Source: an uncultured Eubacteriales bacterium (GTDB lineage Bacteria; Bacillota; Clostridia; Oscillospirales; CAG-272). From it: a stretch of 43,854 nt of DNA. Both the position numbers and the translations under genes were made by a program. Below are positions 1 through 7,942 of this stretch, one piece after another; position 1 is the first letter of the stretch, and every line of letters starts with the position of its first letter. The DNA is taken from assembly GCA_934432725.1 (NCBI GenBank), contig CAKRZE010000019.1, positions 1 to 43,854 on the forward strand. The letters are read 5' to 3'. The notes beneath the pieces are model-generated. The model worked only from the letters and a program-made list of their open reading frames with translations. It did not search any database and was not told where the DNA came from.

Positions 1-519
1 GAGCGGACTTTCCTTCGCCCCGATTCTTCCATCCGGCACAGTTTGCCATTCGATTCGCCCCGCCGCTTCGATGCGGCGCCACTCGCTTTGACTCCTCCGC
101 CCGGCGAGGGCTGTCATTCGCCTTAGTTCTGCCCGGGGCGGGCTTTCCTTCGCCCCGATTCTTCCATCCGGCACAGTTTGCCATTCGATTCGCCCCGCCG
201 CTTCGATGCGGCTGCCACGCGCTTTGACTCCTCCGCCCGGCGAGGGCTGTCATTCGCCTTAGTTCTGCCCGGAGCGGACTTTCCTTCGCCCCGATTCTTC
301 CATCCGGCACAGTTTGCCATTCGATTCGCCCCGCCGCTTCGATGCGGCGCCACTCGCTTTGACTCCTCCGCCCGGCGAGGGCTGTCATTCGCCTTAGTTC
401 TGCCCGGGGCGGGCTTTCCTTCGCCCCGATTCTTCCATCCGGCACAGTTTGCCATTCGATTCGCCCCGCCGCTTCGATGCGGCTGCCACGCGCTTTGACT
501 CCTCCGCCCGGCGAGGACC
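1..519. repeat. Tandem array, 135/136-bp monomers in A-B-A-B order
   Basis: Four head-to-tail monomers begin at 1, 136, 272 and 407. Monomers 1 and 3 (type A, 135 bp) read the same base for base, and 2 and 4 (type B, 136 bp) agree until the array breaks down near 519. A and B differ by small changes, for example GAGCGGAC against GGGCGGGC at the left end and GGCGCCACTC against GGCTGCCACGC in the middle. The higher-order unit is therefore 271 bp. Each monomer contains the short inverted repeat GCCGC-TTCGAT-GCGGC. Because 271 is not a multiple of three, a conserved repeat peptide is not expected, and the open frames across the array look accidental. The array starts at the window edge and may continue to the left. 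Confidence 0.95.
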
Positions 520-746
520 GTCATTTACTGTTCCCATGCACCGCTGTCAGCCGGACTGCCATTCCGGTCCCGGCGTTCCGGATGCGGTGCAGTCCATCTT
601 CCCCGCAGTCAGCCTCCGATGCAGCCTGCCGGAGTCGCCCGCCCCGGCACGTTCCCACGCCGCCTCCTCCGCATCAAAAAAGCTCCCCCTGCGCCGTCAA
701 GAGAAGCTTCTGTGCCGCTGCCCGTTTTCCGGAAATACGGCAGGAT
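520..746. other. Non-coding spacer between the array and the ANTAR gene
   Basis: GC-rich sequence downstream of the minus-strand ANTAR gene. Open frames cross it, but none has a recognisable motif, a ribosome binding site or a family-like composition. No clear terminator was seen for the ANTAR gene. Confidence 0.5.
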
Positions 747-1334
747 TCAGTTGTCATACGTGCGGATCAGATTCCGCGCAATCTCCCCCCGCGCCAGCCG
801 CAGATCCATCGCCTGCTTTTCAATGAAGCGGTGCGCCGCCGGCTCGTTCATGCCGAGCTTTTCGATCAAAAGCCATTTCGCGCGGTTCACCAGACGGATC
901 TCGTCCATTTTAGCTCGAATGGACTGCGTATTTTTTTCCTCCCGCCGCAGCCGGAACCGCATAGCGCACGCCGAATGAATGCCGATCTCCATCATCTGGC
1001 GGGAAAGCGGCTTCGGGAGCATCAGGATCCCGCGCTGCTCCATGGTCTGACCGATCTGCTCATAAAGCTCGCTGCCCGCGATCAGAAGGACGCCCGCATA
1101 CCCGCCGTCCGCACAGTCCTCGGCAAATTCCGTTCCGGGTCCGTCGGCAAGCGGCGTATTGACGATGATCAGGTCAAAGGCGCAATCGGAAAGAAGCCGC
1201 TGTGCCTCGCCTGCGTTGGAAAGCATCACCACCGGGTCGAAATCCGCATGCGGAAGCTGCTGGCGGATATAGCTCAGACCCTTTTCCGAGCCGGATACAA
1301 TCAGAACCTTCATCGGTTCTTTTTCAGGTGTCAT
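747..1334 (-). CDS. ANTAR-domain response regulator with degenerate receiver
   Basis: A 195-residue protein with an N-terminal receiver-like fold (about 8-125), a short coiled linker and a C-terminal ANTAR domain (about 138-190). ANTAR domains bind paired RNA hairpins and prevent termination of nitrogen and ethanolamine genes. The ANTAR part keeps the typical features, including RAKWLLIEKLGM and a final EIARNLI helix. The receiver keeps the late lysine (K108 in LPKP), but the phosphoacceptor position reads VNTPL (N59) and the usual N-terminal acidic pair is missing, so aspartyl phosphorylation is unlikely. The ATG at 1334 has GGTGAT eight bases upstream; M8 (1313) is an alternative start. It lies downstream of a glutamine synthetase on the same strand, an arrangement known in Clostridia, and probably controls one or both synthetases here (inference). 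Confidence 0.9.
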   Translation of the reverse strand: MTPEKEPMKVLIVSGSEKGLSYIRQQLPHADFDPVVMLSNAGEAQRLLSDCAFDLIIVNTPLADGPGTEFAEDCADGGYAGVLLIAGSELYEQIGQTMEQRGILMLPKPLSRQMMEIGIHSACAMRFRLRREEKNTQSIRAKMDEIRLVNRAKWLLIEKLGMNEPAAHRFIEKQAMDLRLARGEIARNLIRTYDN

Positions 1335-1600
1335 AAGCAGACATCACCGCGGCTTTCCCGGCGGGAAAGCGTCCTTTCTTCAGAATCAGAGGTCAAAAAG
1401 CCTCCTGCAGGCACACAGCTCCTGCCCCGTGCCGGAACGGATGAGCGGCATCGCCAAAGCGGCGGCTGCTCCGGAAAAACGTTCCTCCTTCAGCCCGGAT
1501 GAAGCGTGCCGGGCAAAAGCGCTTCCGATGCAGCCCGAAAACCGCCTCCCGGCAGCGGAAGACGCGCCTCGTTCTCTCGCCTTCGGGAAAGCACCGGGCA

Positions 1601-2809
1601 TCAGAGCGTATAGCAGCGGATCAGTCGGCTCGGCAGAATCCTCTTTACAAATTCGCTTTGCACCGCAAGCCCCGCTGCCTCTTCAATCGATCCGGGAAGC
1701 TTTGCAAGCGTTTTGACAAGCTCCTCCGGCGCGCAGCACAGCTCTGCGTTCACCGGCTCGGGAAGCGTCAGCCCTCTCCGGATCCCGTCCAGTCCGGCAT
1801 AAATCAAAAGCGCATACGCAAGATACGGATTGGAGGACGGATCGGGAGAGCGCAGCTCCATGCGGATTCCGCCGTCCCTGCCCAGCTCCGGAATGTGCAG
1901 AAGCTGCGAGCGGTTCTCCCGGGACCAGGTAATATACCGAGGCGCCTTACGCTCCGCAAGCCGCCGGTAAGAAGCCTCTGTCGGATTGAGGAAAACGGTC
2001 AGCTCCGCAATATGCGCAAGAATTCCCGCCGCAAAGGAATCCCTCCCCGCCTTTTCCCCCGTCTGCACGGAAAGATGGATATGCTGGCTGTTGCCCGGCT
2101 CATCCGGGATCGGCTTTGCGGAAAAGTCGGCGGTCAGTCCGTTTCTTGCGGCAGCCATGCGGACAACATTCTTGAAGGTCAGCGCGTTGTCGGCAGCCGC
2201 AAGCGGCTCGCTGTGGCAGAAATCGATCTCGTTCTGACCCGGTCCCTCCTCATGATGAGAGGTTTCCGGAACAATCCCCATTTCCTCCAGCGTACAGCAG
2301 ATCTCCCGGCGCACATTCTCCCCCTTGTCCAAGGGAGCAATATCGAAATATCCGGCGCGGTCAAAGGGCTGTGCGGTCGGATTCCCCGCCTCATCGTTCT
2401 GAAACAGATAAAACTCAAATTCCGCACCGATCCGGCAGGAGACACCGCCGGCTGCAGCAGCTGCCGCAGCCTCCGAAAGGATCCGGCGGCAGTCCGCCTC
2501 AAAGGGGGTCCGGTCCGCATGCAGAATATCGCAGAACAGTCGGATCACCCTGCCGTGCGACGGACGCCACGGAAGAACGGAAAGAGTCGAAGGATCCGGG
2601 CAGAGCAAGAGTCCGGATTTATCCGCGGCTGCAAAGCCCCGGATTGCGGAGGCATCAAACGGAATGCCCTCTTCAAACGCGCGCGGAAGCTGACTGGCGA
2701 GCACGGAAATGTTCTTCTGCGTTCCGAATGCATCGCAGAATGCAAGCTTGACAAACTTGACGTCCTCATCCTTCACATAGGCAAGAACGTCCTTTTCCGA
2801 ATATCCCAT
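1601..2809 (-). CDS. glnA: Glutamine synthetase, type I-like
   Basis: ATP-dependent ligation of ammonia to glutamate. The 402-residue protein carries the family signatures: metal-binding AEFEF (129-133), HHEEGPGQNEID (185-196), the loop PGNSQHIHLSV (238-248), ENRSQLLHIP (298-307) and RMELRSPDPSSNPYLAYA (316-333). It is shorter than the usual 440-470 residues, mainly in the loops after the HIH motif. No adenylylation-site tyrosine motif was recognised. The ATG at 2809 is chosen because GAGAAAGG lies 11 bases upstream and family similarity begins at MGYSEKDV; an in-frame extension to 3049 would run through the promoter. A promoter lies at 2949-2977. It diverges from the type III enzyme at 3598. 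Carrying two unrelated types of glutamine synthetase suggests different expression conditions (inference). Confidence 0.93.
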   Translation of the reverse strand: MGYSEKDVLAYVKDEDVKFVKLAFCDAFGTQKNISVLASQLPRAFEEGIPFDASAIRGFAAADKSGLLLCPDPSTLSVLPWRPSHGRVIRLFCDILHADRTPFEADCRRILSEAAAAAAAGGVSCRIGAEFEFYLFQNDEAGNPTAQPFDRAGYFDIAPLDKGENVRREICCTLEEMGIVPETSHHEEGPGQNEIDFCHSEPLAAADNALTFKNVVRMAAARNGLTADFSAKPIPDEPGNSQHIHLSVQTGEKAGRDSFAAGILAHIAELTVFLNPTEASYRRLAERKAPRYITWSRENRSQLLHIPELGRDGGIRMELRSPDPSSNPYLAYALLIYAGLDGIRRGLTLPEPVNAELCCAPEELVKTLAKLPGSIEEAAGLAVQSEFVKRILPSRLIRCYTL

Positions 2810-2868
2810 ATCACGAAAAACCTTTCTCCGGCATGCAGTTCTTTTTACGTCATGCACGGCAGAAGCCG

Positions 2869-2930
2869 CGCGTTTGTCTGACAGGATCGGAATGCCGGAC
2901 ACGGATCCTATGGCAAACAGGTCAAACGCG
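2869..2930 (-). promoter_or_regulatory. Foldable leader element upstream of glnA
   Basis: Between promoter and start codon, CGCGTTTG (2869-2876) pairs perfectly with CAAACGCG (2923-2930), and inside it AGGATC (2883-2888) pairs with GATCCT (2904-2909). The nested stems suggest a structured 5' leader, perhaps an RNA-protein or ligand target. No T-run follows, so it is not an intrinsic terminator. No known riboswitch class was recognised. Confidence 0.4.
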
Positions 2931-2948
2931 GAAAGCCCCGCTTGCTCC

Positions 2949-2977
2949 ATTATACAGGAACCCGTCTCTGCTGTCAA
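2949..2977 (-). promoter_or_regulatory. Sigma-A type promoter of glnA
   Basis: On the minus strand this reads TTGACA (2977-2972), a 17-base spacer and TATAAT (2954-2949), a perfect consensus. The leader to the glnA ATG is about 130 nt. Confidence 0.9.
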
Positions 2978-3334
2978 GGCGCGCGCCGGAAAAAGCGCGG
3001 CGCAAAGCGTGCGAAAGCCCCCGGGAAAGACCCTTTTATATATACTCAATATATTCCGTCCGAATGCCGGAGATACCGTTTTTTAAAGCGATCCGCCGAC
3101 ACGCCTGACGCTGCCGGGCGGCGCGGCGGCACGGAAATTGCCCGCCGAAGAAAAAAGCATCGGACCGGATTCTCCCCGAAAGAATCCGGCAGCACAAGCC
3201 GTGCACCGAACACGGATAAGCTCTCTCCGCATGCACGGACGCTGCCCGGTCCTGCTCCTGTTCGACCGGCCCGGGGACGCTGCATCGTTCCCCTTTGCAC
3301 ATGCTCTGCCGCCGGCTTTTTATTTGTAAAAGCC

Positions 3335-3363
3335 TTGACAAGCGGCATGAAATACGGTATAAT
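3335..3363 (+). promoter_or_regulatory. Sigma-A type promoter of glnN
   Basis: TTGACA (3335-3340), a 17-base spacer and TATAAT (3358-3363), a perfect consensus. The transcript would start near 3370, leaving a leader of about 228 nt before the glnN ATG. Confidence 0.92.
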
Positions 3364-3375
3364 AGCCCTGTCAAT

Positions 3376-3426
3376 GACAAAGGCGTCATCGATGTGACAT
3401 CGGAAAGGGCCTTTGTCGCTTTTTTT
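3376..3426 (+). terminator. Intrinsic terminator (attenuator) in the glnN leader
   Basis: GACAAAGGC (3376-3384) pairs with GCCTTTGTC (3409-3417), followed by a run of seven Ts (3420-3426). The 24-nt loop can itself fold (GATG-TGA-CATC or GTCA-TCGATG-TGAC). It sits just after the expected transcription start and about 170 nt before the gene, so most transcripts would end there unless terminator formation is prevented. The nearby ANTAR protein is the natural candidate antiterminator, but the classic pair of ANTAR hairpins was not clearly seen. Confidence 0.82.
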
Positions 3427-3597
3427 ATTGAAAAACAGCCGAAAATGCTCCGGCAGCAGCAAAAAGCCGCCTGCCGCGCCCTCCATATCCGGGCGTTGCC
3501 GCTTCGCACATCGGTCCCGGGAAACGGGACATAAGCCGGTTTTCACACGAAGATTATCAATTTAACCCGCCGCACGGCGGAGGAACGGAGATTACAT

Positions 3598-5691
3598 ATG
3601 AGTACATTGCCACAGCGCTTCGGATCCATGGTATTTGACGATACCGTAATGAAGGAAAGACTGCCGAAGGAAACCTACCGTGCCCTGCAGCGCACCATGA
3701 AGGACGGAAAGCATCTGGATCTGGAATGCGCCAACGTTGTGGCGAACGCCATGAAGGACTGGGCATGCGAAAAGGGAGCCACGCATTACACCCACTGGTT
3801 CCAGCCGATGACCGGAATCACGGCGGAAAAGCACGACAGCTTCATCACCCCGACAGACGGCGGAAAAATTATCATGGAATTCTCCGGAAAGGAGCTGGTG
3901 CGCGGAGAGCCGGACGCCTCCTCCTTCCCCTCCGGCGGACTGCGGGCAACCTTTGAGGCACGCGGCTATACGGCGTGGGACCCGAATTCGTATGCATTTA
4001 TCAAGGAAAATACGCTCTGCATCCCGACTGCCTTCTGCTCCTACGGCGGAGAGGCACTGGACAAAAAGACCCCGCTTCTGCGCTCCATGGAGCTGATCAA
4101 CCGTCAGGCGCTCCGGGTTCTGCGGCTGTTCGGCAATGACAGCGTGACCTCGGTCAAAACGACGGTCGGTCCCGAGCAGGAATATTTTCTCGTGGACAAG
4201 CAGCTGTTTGACCGGCGAAAGGACCTGATCTATACCGGCAGAACGCTGTTCGGAGCCAGAGCGCCGAAGGGTCAGGAGCTGGACGACCATTATTTCGGCT
4301 CCATCAAGCCGCGGGTTGCCGCCTATATGCGTGAGGTGGACGAGGAGCTCTGGAAGCTCGGCATTCTGGCAAAGACCGAGCATAACGAGGTCGCGCCGGC
4401 ACAGCACGAGCTTGCCCCGATCTACGCCGTCACCAATATCGCAACCGATCACAACCAGCTGACCATGGAGGTCATGCAAAAAGTGGCAAAGCGGCACGGG
4501 ATGGTATGCCTGCTGCATGAAAAGCCCTTCGCCGGCGTAAACGGCTCCGGAAAGCACAACAACTGGTCGCTTTCCACCAACACAGGCATCAATCTGCTGG
4601 AGCCGGGAGATACTCCGTATGAGAACGCACAGTTTCTTCTGTTTCTCTGCGCCGTTCTGAAGGCAGTTGACGACTATCAGGACCTTCTCCGGCTTTCGGT
4701 CGCCTCCGCGGGGAACGATCACCGTCTCGGTGCAAACGAGGCTCCTCCCGCCGTCGTATCCGTCTTCCTCGGGGAAGAGCTCGGCAGCATCATCGATGCC
4801 ATCGAGCAGGATACGCCCTACGGCGCAAAGGAAAAGGAACTGCTCCGCATCGGCGTTCATACGCTCCCGAAATTTCCGAAGGATACCACGGACCGGAACC
4901 GCACCTCTCCGTTCGCGTTTACCGGAAACAAGTTTGAATTCCGGATGCTCGGCTCCTCCGCCTCCATCGCGGACACGAACACCGTCATCAATACAGCTGT
5001 CGCGGACGTTCTCAGGGGCTTTGCCGATACACTGGAGGGCGCCGGGGATTTCGGCACGGCGCTCCACCGTCTGATCCGGGATACCATCCGCGCACACAAG
5101 CGGATCATCTTCAACGGAAACGGCTATGATGACGCATGGCTCGCCGAGGCAAAGAAGCGCGGGCTTCTGAACCTGAAAACCACGCCGGAATGCCTGCCGT
5201 ACCTGCTCGCACCCAAAAATGTCCGTTTGTTTACCGAAAACAAGGTATTCAGCGAGACGGAGCTGCGTGCCCGGTACGAAATCATGAACGAAAACTACTG
5301 CAAGATGCTGAATATCGAAGGCTTGACCATGGTCGAAATGGCACGGAAGGAGATCATTCCCGCCGTCACGGCATATGCGGGCGAGCTGGCAGAAACCGCG
5401 CTGAAGAAAAAGCAGCTTTCCGCAGCCATCGATACCTCGGCGGAGGAAGATATGGTCGGCAGGATTTCCTCTCTGACGGGCGTGGTTTACCGGAAGGTAA
5501 AGGCATTGGAGGATGCGCTCTGCGCAGCGCGGGCCGGCGCCGATCCGAAAAACCCCGCGATGACCTATAAGGATATGATCATTCCGGCAATGAACGAGCT
5601 CAGAATCGCGGCAGACGAGCTGGAGACGCTCACGGCAGAGCGCTTCTGGCCCTATCCGACCTACGGAGAGCTTCTGTTCGGCATCCGGTAA
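3598..5691 (+). CDS. glnN: Glutamine synthetase type III
   Basis: The large GSIII form (697 residues) makes glutamine from glutamate, ammonia and ATP. Family features are present: FSGKELVRGEPDASSFPSGG (95-114), the metal-binding segment VGPEQEYFLVD (190-200), GVNGSGKHNNWS (about 313-324), GANEAPPAVVS, and DRNRTSPFAFTGNKFEFR (about 432-449). Length fits the family (about 690-730). A GGAGG motif lies about 15 bases before the ATG. Transcription probably starts at 3370 and must pass the leader terminator. A long open frame on the opposite strand of this gene is a codon-bias shadow. nadE, whose product consumes glutamine, follows 142 bp downstream. Confidence 0.97.
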   Translation: MSTLPQRFGSMVFDDTVMKERLPKETYRALQRTMKDGKHLDLECANVVANAMKDWACEKGATHYTHWFQPMTGITAEKHDSFITPTDGGKIIMEFSGKELVRGEPDASSFPSGGLRATFEARGYTAWDPNSYAFIKENTLCIPTAFCSYGGEALDKKTPLLRSMELINRQALRVLRLFGNDSVTSVKTTVGPEQEYFLVDKQLFDRRKDLIYTGRTLFGARAPKGQELDDHYFGSIKPRVAAYMREVDEELWKLGILAKTEHNEVAPAQHELAPIYAVTNIATDHNQLTMEVMQKVAKRHGMVCLLHEKPFAGVNGSGKHNNWSLSTNTGINLLEPGDTPYENAQFLLFLCAVLKAVDDYQDLLRLSVASAGNDHRLGANEAPPAVVSVFLGEELGSIIDAIEQDTPYGAKEKELLRIGVHTLPKFPKDTTDRNRTSPFAFTGNKFEFRMLGSSASIADTNTVINTAVADVLRGFADTLEGAGDFGTALHRLIRDTIRAHKRIIFNGNGYDDAWLAEAKKRGLLNLKTTPECLPYLLAPKNVRLFTENKVFSETELRARYEIMNENYCKMLNIEGLTMVEMARKEIIPAVTAYAGELAETALKKKQLSAAIDTSAEEDMVGRISSLTGVVYRKVKALEDALCAARAGADPKNPAMTYKDMIIPAMNELRIAADELETLTAERFWPYPTYGELLFGIR

Positions 5692-5833
5692 AATCCCGGA
5701 AGCCGGCGTGCCTTCGGCTGTCCTGCGCAATGCCGCAGACGCCGGACGCACAGCTTTCCGGAGAACAAAAGCGCCGGGAAAAGTCTTCCAAAGCGCATAC
5801 CGCTACGGATATTGTCAAATCACGGAGGAGTCT

Positions 5834-7756
5834 ATGAAGGACGGATTTATCAAGGCAGCAGCGGCATCCTGCGAGATCACGGTCGCAGATACAGACGCCT
5901 GCCTGAAGCATATCTATGAAAAAATCGATGAGGCTGACCGAAGCCATGTCAATCTTCTGGTGCTGCCCGAGCTTTGCGTGACCGGCTACACCTGCGGCGA
6001 TCTCTTTTTCTCCGACCTGCTTTTGGAAAAAGCAGAGCAGGCACTTTGTCAGCTGGTCCGGTATACGGTCGGAAAATATCCGGTCGTTGTCTGCGGCGTT
6101 CCGCTCCGGTTCCGGGAAAAGCTGTATAACTGTGCAGCCGTCATCTGCGCCGGAAGGCTGCTCGGCATCGTACCGAAAACGGTCCTACCGAACTACGGCG
6201 AATTCTATGAAATGCGGCAGTTCACCTCTGCTGCGGCGCTCGGCGGTACGGTCCACAGGATCCGGCTCTGCGGCGAGGAGGTGCCGTTCGGCACGGGACT
6301 TCTGTTCCGGCACGACACACTGCGGGAATTCTGCTTCGGCGTGGAGCTGTGCGAGGATGTCTGGGCGCCGGAGCCTCCGTCCGGGGCACTCTGCCGCGCC
6401 GGCGCTCTGATCATCGCGAATCCCTCTGCCTCGGATGAAGTGATCGGGAAGGAAGCATACCGCGTTTCGCTGATTTCCGCGACCTCCGCCCGGCTGATCT
6501 GCGGCTATGTATACGCAAATGCTGCGCCGTCCGAATCCACGCAGGACATGGTATTTTCCGCGCATCATATCATTGCGGAAAACGGGACGGTTCTGGCGGA
6601 GCGCAAGCCGTTTTCGGAGCAGAACGGACTTCTGATCTCCGAAATCGATGTGAAAAAGCTGGCGCACGAGAGGCATCGGAACACAGGCTTTCTGCCGGGA
6701 AATGCGGCGGAGGAAATCCTGTTTTCACAGGCAATGCGCGACACGGAGCTGACGCGCCCCATCGCGCCCAACCCCTTCGTTCCGCCGGCAGACAGCCAGA
6801 TCAACGAGCGCGCGGAGGCGATTCTGAAGATCCAGTCCTACGGACTGAAAAAACGGCTGGAGCATGCCAGAGCCAAAACCGCCGTCATCGGCATTTCGGG
6901 CGGTCTTGACAGTACGCTTGCGCTCCTTGTCGCCGTGCGCGCCATGGAGCTTTGCGGCAGACCCCACACCGACATCATCGCCGTCACCATGCCCTGCTTC
7001 GGGACCACGCACAGAACAAAGTCCAATGCGGTCCTGCTCTGCGAGCAGCTCGGCGTCACGCTGCGCGAGATCAACATCACAAAGGCGGTCAGACAGCATT
7101 TCGCCGACATCGGACAGCCGGAGGACCTGTATGACGTCACCTATGAAAATTCGCAGGCACGTGAACGCACACAGGTGCTGATGGACATCGCAAACAAATC
7201 CGGCGGACTGGTCATCGGAACAGGCGATCTTTCCGAGCTTGCGCTCGGATGGGCGACCTACAACGGGGATCACATGTCCATGTACGGCGTCAACACCTCC
7301 GTGCCGAAAACGCTGGTGCGGTACATTGTAAGATATGAAGCGGAGCACACGGATTCCGAAGCGCTTTCGGCTGTTTTAAGGGATATTCTGGACACCCCCG
7401 TCTCTCCGGAGCTGCTTCCCGCAACCGAATCCGGAGAGATCGCACAGAAAACGGAGGATCTGGTCGGTCCCTACGGACTGCACGACTTCTTCCTGTATCA
7501 GGTGCTCCGGTTCGGCTCTTCTCCGCGCAAAATATACCGGCTGGCGCGGATCGCCTATGCGGACGTATATCCGGATGACGTGATCCTGAAATGGCTGAAG
7601 GTCTTTTTGCGCAGATTCTTTGTACAGCAGTTCAAGCGTTCCTGCATGCCGGACGGTCCGAAGGTCGGCTCCGCCACGCTCTCGCCGCGCGGAGACTGGC
7701 GCATGCCCTCCGATGCCTCCTTCCGACTCTGGATGGAGGAAGCGGACAGCCTCTGA
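5834..7756 (+). CDS. nadE: Glutamine-dependent NAD+ synthetase
   Basis: Last step of NAD biosynthesis: amidation of nicotinic acid adenine dinucleotide with ammonia released from glutamine. The 640-residue protein has an N-terminal nitrilase-type amidase with the Glu-Lys-Cys triad (E46 in LPELCVTG, K115 in IVPKT, C173 in VELCEDVW) and a C-terminal synthetase with the P-loop SGGLDS (355-360) and GTGDLSELALGWATYNGDHM further on. Start at ATG 5834 follows GGAGGAG; the frame is open further upstream, but that stretch lacks family similarity. It is a complete two-domain enzyme, so channelled ammonia is expected. It lies between glnN and comEC on the same strand, with no obvious promoter in the short spacer. 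Confidence 0.97.
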   Translation: MKDGFIKAAAASCEITVADTDACLKHIYEKIDEADRSHVNLLVLPELCVTGYTCGDLFFSDLLLEKAEQALCQLVRYTVGKYPVVVCGVPLRFREKLYNCAAVICAGRLLGIVPKTVLPNYGEFYEMRQFTSAAALGGTVHRIRLCGEEVPFGTGLLFRHDTLREFCFGVELCEDVWAPEPPSGALCRAGALIIANPSASDEVIGKEAYRVSLISATSARLICGYVYANAAPSESTQDMVFSAHHIIAENGTVLAERKPFSEQNGLLISEIDVKKLAHERHRNTGFLPGNAAEEILFSQAMRDTELTRPIAPNPFVPPADSQINERAEAILKIQSYGLKKRLEHARAKTAVIGISGGLDSTLALLVAVRAMELCGRPHTDIIAVTMPCFGTTHRTKSNAVLLCEQLGVTLREINITKAVRQHFADIGQPEDLYDVTYENSQARERTQVLMDIANKSGGLVIGTGDLSELALGWATYNGDHMSMYGVNTSVPKTLVRYIVRYEAEHTDSEALSAVLRDILDTPVSPELLPATESGEIAQKTEDLVGPYGLHDFFLYQVLRFGSSPRKIYRLARIAYADVYPDDVILKWLKVFLRRFFVQQFKRSCMPDGPKVGSATLSPRGDWRMPSDASFRLWMEEADSL

Positions 7757-7942
7757 CACTCCCGGAAAAAGCATTTCCGATCCGCGTGAAGCGGTCCGCG
7801 GCAGGTCGGACCGCCGGAAAGGCTCTCTGCCCGCGCTTCGCGCTCCGGAGAAAAAGTCTCCGCTCCGCATCGCCGCCGGGTTCCCGAAAAAGCCCGGCTC
7901 ACATAAGCTTTTCAAGCAGTATTTCCGCACAGGAGGCGCCAT

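Larger units (their letters stand above)
2810..3597. other. Divergent regulatory region between two glutamine synthetases
   Basis: A 788-bp spacer with no believable gene. It holds the minus-strand glnA promoter and a foldable leader (2869-2930), the plus-strand glnN promoter (3335-3363), an intrinsic terminator inside the glnN leader (3376-3426) and the glnN ribosome binding site. The middle (about 3080-3300) is GC-rich and unassigned. Confidence 0.8.

Noticed and set aside
123..524. Open frames on both strands through the repeat array at the left edge
   Set aside because: The repeat unit is 271 bp, so a frame cannot repeat the same peptide. The peptides are low-complexity and no ribosome binding site or family motif is present.
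1386..1601. 71-codon minus-strand frame whose ATG overlaps the glnA stop (TGATG)
   Set aside because: The coupling geometry is attractive, but the product is Ala/Arg/Ser-rich, has no motif and shows no own ribosome binding site. It is more likely spacer between glnA and the ANTAR gene.
3592..5751. 719-codon frame antisense to glnN
   Set aside because: It lies fully opposite a certain gene and arises from the GC-rich third codon positions. No signature of its own was seen.
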